In this document: positions 1 through 5,620 of the stretch, in pieces
Numbering within the stretch: the first letter of the stretch is position 1
Layout of the letters: the number at the start of each line of letters is the position of its first letter
DNA from: Solirubrobacterales bacterium
GTDB lineage: Bacteria > Actinomycetota > Thermoleophilia > Solirubrobacterales > Solirubrobacteraceae
Assembly (NCBI GenBank): GCA_025964075.1
Contig: JAOPZQ010000429.1
Coordinates: 1-12,153, forward strand
DNA length: 12,153 nt
Direction: 5' to 3'
Notes under the pieces: model-generated
Databases searched by the model: none
Seen by the model: only the letters and a program-made list of their open reading frames with translations
What the model was told of the DNA's origin: nothing
Translations under genes and position numbers: made by a program

Positions 1-1657
1 TCGGGTTCCCGGCCATGTCCGCGGCGGTGACCGTGTAGCCGTAGGTGATCAGCAGGTTGGCTTCGACCTGGAACCCGGTGAACGCTCCGCTCGCCGGAAC
101 GGTGAACGGCGGGCTCGCGGGGAACGCCCGGCCGACATTGTTGCCGGCTGTCTCGACCGCGGTGACGGTGGCACCGCATTCCGAGGTGCCGGAGATCGTG
201 TCCGGTGACAGGGCGTTGTCGTGATAGGTCACGCCGCTGAGCGGCGCCCCCACGACGTCCTTGACGACGGCGTTCGCCGGACCCTTGGTCGCCGATAGGT
301 TCCCGGCGAGGTCCTTCGTCTGGGCCGTGATGGTGAGCGTTCCGTCGAGCAGCGTCGTCAGGTCCCGCGTCGTCGATACCGACGTGCCGGAGGCTGCGAC
401 GGTCGTCGTGACCGGCGTTGAACCCGGCGTCGTTGCGGTGAAGAGCACGGTCTCGCCCGACTCCGGAGCCGCGATCGTGGCGGTGATCGACACGGACCCC
501 TTGCCGGCGTTGTTGACGAACCGGGTGCCGGTCGCCACGCTGCAGATGGTGCTCGCCGTCACGTTGCCGCCGCTCGTGACCGTGAGGCCCGTCGGCACGG
601 GCGGCGCCGTGGCGTCGGAGGTCGCCGAGCCCGACTCGCTGCTGCTCGCGCTCTCGACCTGCGCTCCCCCGGCGCCGGTGATCACCGTCCGCACGACGTA
701 GAGGTACGCGGTGCCGTTCGTCGCGGTGCTGTCCTGGTAGGTCGTCCCGGCGAGCGCGCTCGCGCCGTTCAGCGGCGTGGTGAGGTTGTATGCGCCGGCC
801 GAGGTGCGGCGGTACACGTTGTAGCCCGCGGCGCCCGCGACGCTCGACCACGTCACGTCGATGCGCCCGCCGACCGCGGCCACCGCGGTTACGCCTCCCG
901 CGGGAGCGGCCGGGCGCGCGATCGCCGCGTCGCCCTTCTCGTTGCTGCTCGCCGACTCGACGACCGGCGAGCCCGCCACCGCCCGCACGACGTAGTCGTA
1001 CGTCGTGGCGCCGGTCAGGCCCGTGCCGGGGTCGGTGTAAGTCGTTCCCGCCGTGTACGGCGTCGCGCCGTTGAGCGGCGCGCCGAAGTTGTACGACCCC
1101 GCCGCCGTGCGACGGTAGACGTTGTATCCCGTGGCGCCGGTGACGCTGCCCCAGGTCACCTGGACGTCGCCCGTCGTCTGGCCAGCGGTCGGGTTCTGGG
1201 CGGCGACCGTGGTCAGGCTCGGCGCGGAGGGCGCGACGACGAGGGTCGCGCTCTTCGGTCCCTCGTCGCCGGTGAACGTCCCGAGGACCGGCTTCACCGT
1301 GTACTGCCAGGTGCCGTAGGGGACGCCGCTCTCGACGCACTGGAGACTCGAGGTGGAGCCGGAGATCTTCGTCGCACAGGAGGCGTTCGGCGTTACGCCG
1401 GTGGCGCTCCCCTGCGCGTAGCGCCGGAGGGTATAGCCGCCGTTCGCGAGCGACCCGATGCGGTTGCCCTGGACCGTGCTCTGCGTCCACGTGACGGTGA
1501 CGCTCTGCGACGACGCGGTTCCCGCCGGCTGGTTGCCGGCCGGCATCATGCTGACGAGCCCGGAGCCGGAGCCGGACCCGCCCGCCGACCAGTACGCCTG
1601 GGCCGCCGTGGCGAACAGGAGCGTGGCCAGCGCGACGAGAGTCGCGGTTCTCCGCAT
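1..1657 (-). CDS. Secreted fibronectin type III / Ig-like repeat protein (3' end beyond window)
   Basis: The frame is open from ATG at 1657 leftward to the window edge (about 552 codons visible, no stop). GGGGAG about 10 nt upstream supports the start. Residues 1-21 are a signal peptide: Arg-Arg, a hydrophobic core, then an AQA cleavage site. The mature protein starts YWSAGGSGSGS, nearly the same as the upstream gene product. Domains by eye: an FN3-like domain at about 45-142, two clearly related FN3 domains at about 143-247 and 248-347 that share GYNVYRRT, PLNGA and YVVR, then Ig-like or bacterial-Ig beta repeats rich in Thr/Ser/Gly from about 348 onward. It probably acts outside the cell as an adhesin, matrix or surface fibre component. 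No enzyme motif is visible. It is the second gene of a minus-strand operon, 73 bp after its partner. The family call is firm; the function is inferred. Any anchor or sortase signal would lie outside the window. Confidence 0.85.
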   Translation of the reverse strand, partial: MRRTATLVALATLLFATAAQAYWSAGGSGSGSGLVSMMPAGNQPAGTASSQSVTVTWTQSTVQGNRIGSLANGGYTLRRYAQGSATGVTPNASCATKISGSTSSLQCVESGVPYGTWQYTVKPVLGTFTGDEGPKSATLVVAPSAPSLTTVAAQNPTAGQTTGDVQVTWGSVTGATGYNVYRRTAAGSYNFGAPLNGATPYTAGTTYTDPGTGLTGATTYDYVVRAVAGSPVVESASSNEKGDAAIARPAAPAGGVTAVAAVGGRIDVTWSSVAGAAGYNVYRRTSAGAYNLTTPLNGASALAGTTYQDSTATNGTAYLYVVRTVITGAGGAQVESASSSESGSATSDATAPPVPTGLTVTSGGNVTASTICSVATGTRFVNNAGKGSVSITATIAAPESGETVLFTATTPGSTPVTTTVAASGTSVSTTRDLTTLLDGTLTITAQTKDLAGNLSATKGPANAVVKDVVGAPLSGVTYHDNALSPDTISGTSECGATVTAVETAGNNVGRAFPASPPFTVPASGAFTGFQVEANLLITYGYTVTAADMAGNP

Positions 1658-1681
1658 CGGGCGTGTTCTCCCCACAACGGC

Positions 1682-1710
1682 GGAGAGGCGGCCAGGGCGG
1701 CCGCCTCTCC
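1682..1710 (-). terminator. Perfect 12-bp-stem GC hairpin between two secreted-protein genes
   Basis: Arms GGAGAGGCGGCC (1682-1693) and GGCCGCCTCTCC (1699-1710) are perfectly complementary, with a 5-nt loop. On the minus strand the hairpin begins about 20 nt after the TAA stop at 1731-1733. It ends about 25 nt before the ATG of the FN3-domain gene. No T tract follows, so this is not a classic intrinsic terminator. A partial terminator or an RNA processing/stability element that sets the ratio of the two products is likely. Confidence 0.6.
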
Positions 1711-1730
1711 TCCCGCCGCTGCGTCAGGGG

Positions 1731-2210
1731 TTACGAGATCGCGTAGCTCAGGTTGACCGTGGCGCCCTTGCAGGCGTCCTGGTTGGTGGTCGTCTTGTCG
1801 TTGAACTTGAGCGTGGCGCCGGTCCAGGCGCCCTTCGCGAGTCCCGTCGCCACCTCGGTGCCGACGGTCATCGCGGCACCCGCCAACGTGAAGTCGGTCG
1901 CGTCGCAGGTGCCCGCCGGCGCGCCGACGGCCTTCGTGACCGAGGCGATCGACGCCGTCACGGTCGTGACGTAGATCGGCCCCGAGTTGGGGTTGTCGAA
2001 CGTGCCGCTGATGGTCTGGGCACTATCGCCCGGGTACATGGCAGTAAGCGCCGTCGTCTGGTTGGCGGTCAACGCCGACTGGGCGCTGGCCACGCTGGCG
2101 GTGCCCGTGCCGGATCCACCGGCGGTGAAGTACGCCATCGCGACACCCGCGATCACGAGGCTCGCCAGGCCGGCGAGGATCACACCGCGCTTCTTGGTCA
2201 TCTTGAACAT
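1731..2210 (-). CDS. Small secreted protein with SipW/TasA-type signal peptide
   Basis: The protein is 159 aa from ATG at 2210, chosen because AAGGGA lies 5 nt upstream. A longer open frame to 2288 runs through the leader hairpin and has no such site. Residues 1-26 form the export signal: MFKMTKKR, a hydrophobic core, then AMA before YFTAGGSGTGTA. This layout resembles the SipW-dependent signal type of TasA/camelysin-like proteins, with the mature chain starting at Tyr27. The 133-residue mature region is Thr/Ala/Gly-rich and looks all-beta. It has two Cys (in GTCDAT and QDACKG) that could form a disulfide, and ends in an alternating strand. It is the first gene of an operon with the FN3-domain protein, which shares its mature N-terminus. 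A secreted fibre or matrix subunit is the best guess. I have not identified an exact family. A dedicated signal peptidase is not visible in the window. Confidence 0.75.
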   Translation of the reverse strand: MFKMTKKRGVILAGLASLVIAGVAMAYFTAGGSGTGTASVASAQSALTANQTTALTAMYPGDSAQTISGTFDNPNSGPIYVTTVTASIASVTKAVGAPAGTCDATDFTLAGAAMTVGTEVATGLAKGAWTGATLKFNDKTTTNQDACKGATVNLSYAIS

Positions 2211-2215
2211 GCCGG

Positions 2216-2221
2216 TCCCTT
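2216..2221 (-). promoter_or_regulatory. Shine-Dalgarno site fixing the start at 2210
   Basis: AAGGGA on the minus strand lies 5 nt from ATG 2210. It supports that start over upstream in-frame codons. Confidence 0.6.
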
Positions 2222-2235
2222 CGTTGAAGTCCCAC

Positions 2236-2259
2236 GAGGGATCGACACTTCGATCCCTC
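2236..2259 (-). promoter_or_regulatory. Perfect 10-bp-stem hairpin in the leader of the small secreted-protein gene
   Basis: Arms GAGGGATCGA (2236-2245) and TCGATCCCTC (2250-2259) are exact inverted repeats around CACT. On the minus strand the hairpin lies about 25 nt upstream of the ATG and 14 nt upstream of the ribosome binding site, so it would sit in the 5' untranslated RNA. It could stabilise the mRNA of an abundant secreted protein, or the DNA dyad could bind a regulator. It has no U tract. Confidence 0.55.
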
Positions 2260-2305
2260 TCCCGGACGCCGTATCGGCATATCTCCACCCGTCACGCAAC
2301 ACAGA

Positions 2306-2332
2306 TGGAGAATTTGGACAACTTTTTCTCCA
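2306..2332. promoter_or_regulatory. AT-rich 27-bp dyad in the divergent intergenic region
   Basis: TGGAGAA (2306-2312) and TTCTCCA (2326-2332) are perfect 7-bp arms around a 13-bp AT-rich centre. This is one of the few AT-rich stretches in the window. It lies about 100 bp upstream of the minus-strand operon start and about 140 bp upstream of the regulator start, where an operator or promoter element for either direction would be expected. Confidence 0.4.
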
Positions 2333-2369
2333 CCAGCCGGTGCGGGCGCCCGCGCGGCGTCGATTGGCC

Positions 2370-2399
2370 TTGACGCCGCCATCCGAGCGCTGGTTGGAT
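2370..2399 (+). promoter_or_regulatory. Possible promoter for the LuxR-type regulator gene
   Basis: TTGACG (2370-2375) resembles a -35 box. Eighteen bases later TTGGAT (2394-2399) is a weak -10 match. A start site near 2406 would leave about 70 nt of leader before ATG 2475 and put the palindrome at 2417-2428 just downstream of the start. This is a by-eye match only. Confidence 0.3.
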
Positions 2400-2416
2400 G
2401 GCCACACCGGTGAGAG

Positions 2417-2428
2417 TGCGTATACGCA
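2417..2428. promoter_or_regulatory. Perfect 12-bp palindrome, candidate operator
   Basis: TGCGTATACGCA is fully self-complementary and lies 46 bp upstream of ATG 2475. An 8-bp palindrome CACCGGTG (2405-2412) sits just before it. The placement suits autoregulation by the adjacent helix-turn-helix regulator. No binding partner can be proved from sequence. Confidence 0.4.
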
Positions 2429-2474
2429 TGGGGGCTGGTTCGTATCGCTGTGGGTTACACCGTGGCGGGACGGG

Positions 2475-3107
2475 ATGATCAGAGTCCTGGTGGTCGCCTC
2501 GGTCCGCCTCTACCGCGACGGGCTCGCGGAGGCGCTCGTGCGCGACGATCGCGTCGAGGTCGTCGGCGTGGCGGCGACGCTGGACGAGGCGGTCGCGGTG
2601 TTGCGCGAGAGCGCGCCCGACACCGTGGTGCTCGACGTCGGCACGGCCGGCTGCGCCGCGGCGCGCGAGCTGACGACCGTGTTCCGCGGACTTCGCGTCG
2701 TCGCGCTCGCCGTCACGGAGGCGCCGGCCGACGTCGTCGAATGGGCCGAGGCCGGGGCGGCCGGCTTCGTGACCCACGAGGGAACGGTGGCCGACCTGCT
2801 GGCGGTGATCGTCGGCGCCTCCCACAACGAGCTCGTCTGCTCACCGCGAGCGGCGGGGGCACTGCTACGCCGGGTGCGCATCCTCGCGGCCGGCTCGACC
2901 GGCGACGTGCCGCTCACACCGCGCGAAGTCGAGATCGCGCGGCTCGTCGAGAAGGGGCTGACGAACAAGGAGATCGCCACCGCCCTCCAGATCGAGCTGC
3001 CGACCGTGAAGAACCACGTCCATCGCATCCTGGAGAAGCTCGGCGTGCGACGCCGTGCGGAGGCGGCGGCGCGCGTGCGCGCCGCCGGCCTCGCCCTGAG
3101 GGACTAG
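2475..3107 (+). CDS. NarL/LuxR-family regulator with degenerate receiver domain
   Basis: The protein is 210 aa from ATG 2475. The frame stays open far upstream, but that part crosses the divergent genes, and a weak GGCGGGACGG precedes this ATG. Residues 1-115 are receiver-like (MIRVLVVASVRLYRDGL at the start). Asp54 in VVLDVG is at the phosphoacceptor place. However, the usual acidic pair after strand 1 is Ala8-Ser9, and the conserved Lys near 100 is missing (GFVTHEGT), so ordinary Mg-dependent phosphorylation is doubtful. Residues 147-205 are a clear LuxR helix-turn-helix: LTPREVEIARLVEKG, LTNKEIA, TVKNHVHRILEKLGV. It is probably a DNA-binding regulator of the downstream injection-system operon, by position. 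It is 73 bp from the next gene and transcribed the same way. No partner kinase is seen. Confidence 0.9.
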   Translation: MIRVLVVASVRLYRDGLAEALVRDDRVEVVGVAATLDEAVAVLRESAPDTVVLDVGTAGCAAARELTTVFRGLRVVALAVTEAPADVVEWAEAGAAGFVTHEGTVADLLAVIVGASHNELVCSPRAAGALLRRVRILAAGSTGDVPLTPREVEIARLVEKGLTNKEIATALQIELPTVKNHVHRILEKLGVRRRAEAAARVRAAGLALRD

Positions 3108-3127
3108 TCCCCCGACTGGTCCGGATT

Positions 3128-3143
3128 GGGATCCAAGGATCCC
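3128..3143. promoter_or_regulatory. Dyad between regulator gene and injection-system operon
   Basis: GGGATCC (3128-3134) and GGATCCC (3137-3143) are perfect 7-bp arms around AA, 20 bp after the regulator's TAG and 37 bp before GTG 3181. As RNA it makes a small 6-bp stem with loop CAAG and no T run, so termination is unlikely. It may be an operator. The GGGATC/GATCCC core recurs in the leader hairpin at 2236-2259. Confidence 0.35.
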
Positions 3144-3180
3144 TTCCGACACGCGCCGGCGCGACGGAGGATCGGGGGCG

Positions 3181-3552
3181 GTGTCGGACCCTCGCCGGAT
3201 CCTCGTCGTCGGCTCGCCGTTCCTGCGGACGCTCATCCGCGAGATCGCGCGGGGAGCGCCCGACCTCGAGGTGGTGGAGGAGAGCCCCGAGCACACGAAC
3301 CTGGTGGACGCCGCGGAGCGGACTCGCGCGGACTTCGCGATCGTGTCCGTGCCCGACCCGACGCTGACCGACGAGCTCCTCGACCTGTTCGCGCACCGGC
3401 CGCGCATGAAGGTCCTCGCGCTCGCCGGCCAAGGAGACGACGCGGTGCTGTGGGAGCTGCGTCCGCACCGCACGGCCTACGGCCAGATCTCCCCGGGCAC
3501 GCTGCTGAACGCCATCGCCGCGCCGGCGTGGGGAGGCGTCGGTGTCGGCTGA
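3181..3552 (+). CDS. Small receiver-like protein without phosphoacceptor, eCIS-linked
   Basis: The protein is 123 aa from GTG 3181, with GGAGG 10 nt and a G-run closer upstream. The fold looks like a CheY-type alpha/beta domain: strand RRILVVGS, helix, VVEE, helix, ADFAIVSVPDP, a helix, then MKVLALAGQ. At the place of the phosphoacceptor Asp the protein has Ser (FAIVS), and the acidic pair after strand 1 is Gly-Ser. It is therefore a pseudo-receiver or only a Rossmann-like domain. It has no output domain. The stop overlaps the start of the ATPase gene by 11 bp, so the two are probably translationally coupled. It could modulate the neighbouring regulator or the ATPase by protein contact. That is inference; no characterised counterpart is recognised. 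Confidence 0.7.
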   Translation: MSDPRRILVVGSPFLRTLIREIARGAPDLEVVEESPEHTNLVDAAERTRADFAIVSVPDPTLTDELLDLFAHRPRMKVLALAGQGDDAVLWELRPHRTAYGQISPGTLLNAIAAPAWGGVGVG

Positions 3553-5620
3553 CGCGGTGACTCAGGCGCTCGAGGCGCTCGACCGGCGTCTCGCGTCGGC
3601 GTGCGACGTACTCGAGGCTGCCACGGGCCGGTCCGTGAACGACGCTTCCGCGCCGGGGCTGTACGTGACGGTCGACGACGCGCGCGCGCTATTGGCGGGC
3701 GGGCCGCTGGGACCGGCCTTCCTCGGCGACTCGGGGACTCCGCTGGCGCCGGCGCGCGCACACCCGTTCGCGACCGCTGCGCGAGCGCTGGGCCTCGACC
3801 AGTTCGACCTCGACCTGGTCGTGCTCGCGCTCGCGCCCGAGGTCGACGCGCGGTACGCGCGCTTGTTCGCATTCCTGCAGGACGACCTGACCCGAACCGC
3901 ACCGAGCGTCGACCTGGCGCTGACGCTGCTGTGCACGACCGCGGAGGAGCGGTCGCGGCAGCTGCGGAGGTTCCAGCCCGGCACGGTCCTGACCGGCGGC
4001 GGCGTGCTGGAGACGAGCGGCCGGGGCATCACGCGCGAGCTGCGCCTCGATGCGCAGCTCCTCGCGTTCATGATGAGCGCCCCCGCGCTCGACCCCGTGC
4101 TCGCCGGCGTGGGAGCGCAGCTCGGCCCCACGGCTCGCCTGGACGAGCTGGCGCTCGAAGCAGCGGCCGCCGCGGAGATCGAGCGGGTGACGGACGTATG
4201 CGTAAGGCGCGGCGCGCCGTTGAGGCTGGCGCTCTCAGGCGCGAATCCCGCACTGCGCCGAGCCGCGGCCGGGGGCGCGGCGGCCCGGCTGTCGTCGCCG
4301 GTGCTCGTGGTGGACGCGCTCGTCCTCACAGGATTGCCGGTCACCGACGCGACGGCGCTTTCCAAGCGCGCCGAGCGCGAATGCCGGCTGCGCGGCTGGG
4401 CGCTGCTCGTGGAGAACATCGACCTCCTGGTCGAGGCGCTCTCGGCCCCCGACGCGACGCGAATCGTGAGCGCCCTTGCCACCGGTGGCGCCGACCTCGT
4501 CACCTCGACCGCCGCGCGCTGGGCGGCACCGTCCGCCGCCGCAGGCGGCTGGCCCGCCTTCGTCCAGCTGGAGCTCGCCGGTCCCGACGCGGCTGCCCGC
4601 GCCAGGATCTGGGGCCGAGCGCTTCGGGCGAACGACCTCGAGACCTCCCCCGTTGCGCTCGCCGAGGTCGCCGGCCGGTTCGAGCTCGACGAGCCGCACA
4701 TCGTCGGAGCGGCCGGCGTGCTAGCCGCGCGAGGCGAGGCGCCGACCGCCGCGGCGCTCGTCGCCGCCGCGCGTGCCCAGTCGGCGGTTCCGCTCAGCCG
4801 CTCCGCGCGACGCATGCCGTGCCCGCACGGCTGGCCCGATCTCGTCCTGCCCGAAGGGGCGGTCCTGCAACTCCGGGAGCTGTGTGCCTGGGTGTCGGGC
4901 CGTACCCGCGTCCTCGACGAATGGGGCTTCGGGACCGCGGTCGCCCCGCGCGGGGTGACGGCGCTGTTCGCCGGTGGCTCCGGAACGGGGAAGACGATGG
5001 CGTGCGGGGTGATCGCACGTGAGATCGGGTTCGAGCTGTACCGGATCGACCTCGCACAGGTCGTCAGCAAGTACATCGGCGAGACCGAGAAGAACCTGGA
5101 CGGCATCTTCAACGCTGCCGAGGGTGCCAACGCCGTGCTCCTGTTCGACGAGGCCGAGGCGCTGTTCGGCAAGCGCACGGAGGTGAGGGACGCCCACGAC
5201 CGGTACGCGAACATCGAGATCTCCTATCTGCTGAGCAGGATGGAGGAGCACCGGGGCCTGACGGTCCTGGCCACGAACCTCGCGCGGCATCTCGACGCGG
5301 CGTTCCTGCGCCGCCTGGCGTTCACGGTCCACTTCCCGTTCCCAGCCGAGGCAGAGCGCGGCCGCATCTGGGCGAGCGTCCTGCCCCCGCAGGTTCCGCT
5401 CGGGGATGACGTCGACCTCGCGCAGCTGGCCCGCGACTTCGAGCTGAGCGGCGGGAACATCCGAAATTGCGCCGTCGCCGCGGCCTTCTTCGCCGCCCAT
5501 GAGGAGGCGCCCCTCTGCCAGCGCCACCTCACGCGGGCGGTGCGCCGGGAGTACGGCAAGCTCGGCCGCTCGATCCCCAGTCACGAAGCGCTGCCGGCGA
5601 CGGCGGGGCTGGCGCCGTGA
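3542..5620 (+). CDS. eCIS AAA+ ATPase (Afp15/Pvc15-like), two AAA modules, first degenerate
   Basis: The protein is 692 aa from GTG 3542, with GGGGAGG 5 nt upstream. The N-terminal 1-180 region is helical/winged-helix-like and carries the stretch VLALAPEVDARYARLFAFL and then LQDDLTR, typical of ATPases in contractile-injection loci. Residues about 225-400 look like a dead AAA module: LALSGANP where a P-loop would be, ALLVENIDLL (287-296) at the Walker B place, and a C-terminal AGPDAAARARIW motif. Residues about 450-640 are an active AAA+ module: Walker A GGSGTGKT (478-485), Walker B VLLFDE (532-537), sensor-1 Asn579, and Arg590-Arg591 as the likely arginine finger. Such ATPases are core eCIS genes needed for assembly or cargo handling in the cytoplasm. 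Its stop overlaps the next start by 4 bp (GTGA). Confidence 0.92.
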   Translation: MSADAVTQALEALDRRLASACDVLEAATGRSVNDASAPGLYVTVDDARALLAGGPLGPAFLGDSGTPLAPARAHPFATAARALGLDQFDLDLVVLALAPEVDARYARLFAFLQDDLTRTAPSVDLALTLLCTTAEERSRQLRRFQPGTVLTGGGVLETSGRGITRELRLDAQLLAFMMSAPALDPVLAGVGAQLGPTARLDELALEAAAAAEIERVTDVCVRRGAPLRLALSGANPALRRAAAGGAAARLSSPVLVVDALVLTGLPVTDATALSKRAERECRLRGWALLVENIDLLVEALSAPDATRIVSALATGGADLVTSTAARWAAPSAAAGGWPAFVQLELAGPDAAARARIWGRALRANDLETSPVALAEVAGRFELDEPHIVGAAGVLAARGEAPTAAALVAAARAQSAVPLSRSARRMPCPHGWPDLVLPEGAVLQLRELCAWVSGRTRVLDEWGFGTAVAPRGVTALFAGGSGTGKTMACGVIAREIGFELYRIDLAQVVSKYIGETEKNLDGIFNAAEGANAVLLFDEAEALFGKRTEVRDAHDRYANIEISYLLSRMEEHRGLTVLATNLARHLDAAFLRRLAFTVHFPFPAEAERGRIWASVLPPQVPLGDDVDLAQLARDFELSGGNIRNCAVAAAFFAAHEEAPLCQRHLTRAVRREYGKLGRSIPSHEALPATAGLAP

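Noticed and set aside
1458..2474. Long N-terminal extension of the LuxR-type regulator frame
   Set aside because: It runs antisense through two secreted-protein genes and the divergent region. The domain begins exactly at ATG 2475.
2292..2825. Minus-strand frame crossing the divergent promoter region
   Set aside because: It has no ribosome binding site and would overlap the regulator gene and the leader. The translation has no recognisable domain.
3562..5214. Minus-strand 550-codon frame opposite the ATPase gene
   Set aside because: Ser/Arg/Ala-rich antisense shadow of a gene with clear Walker motifs.
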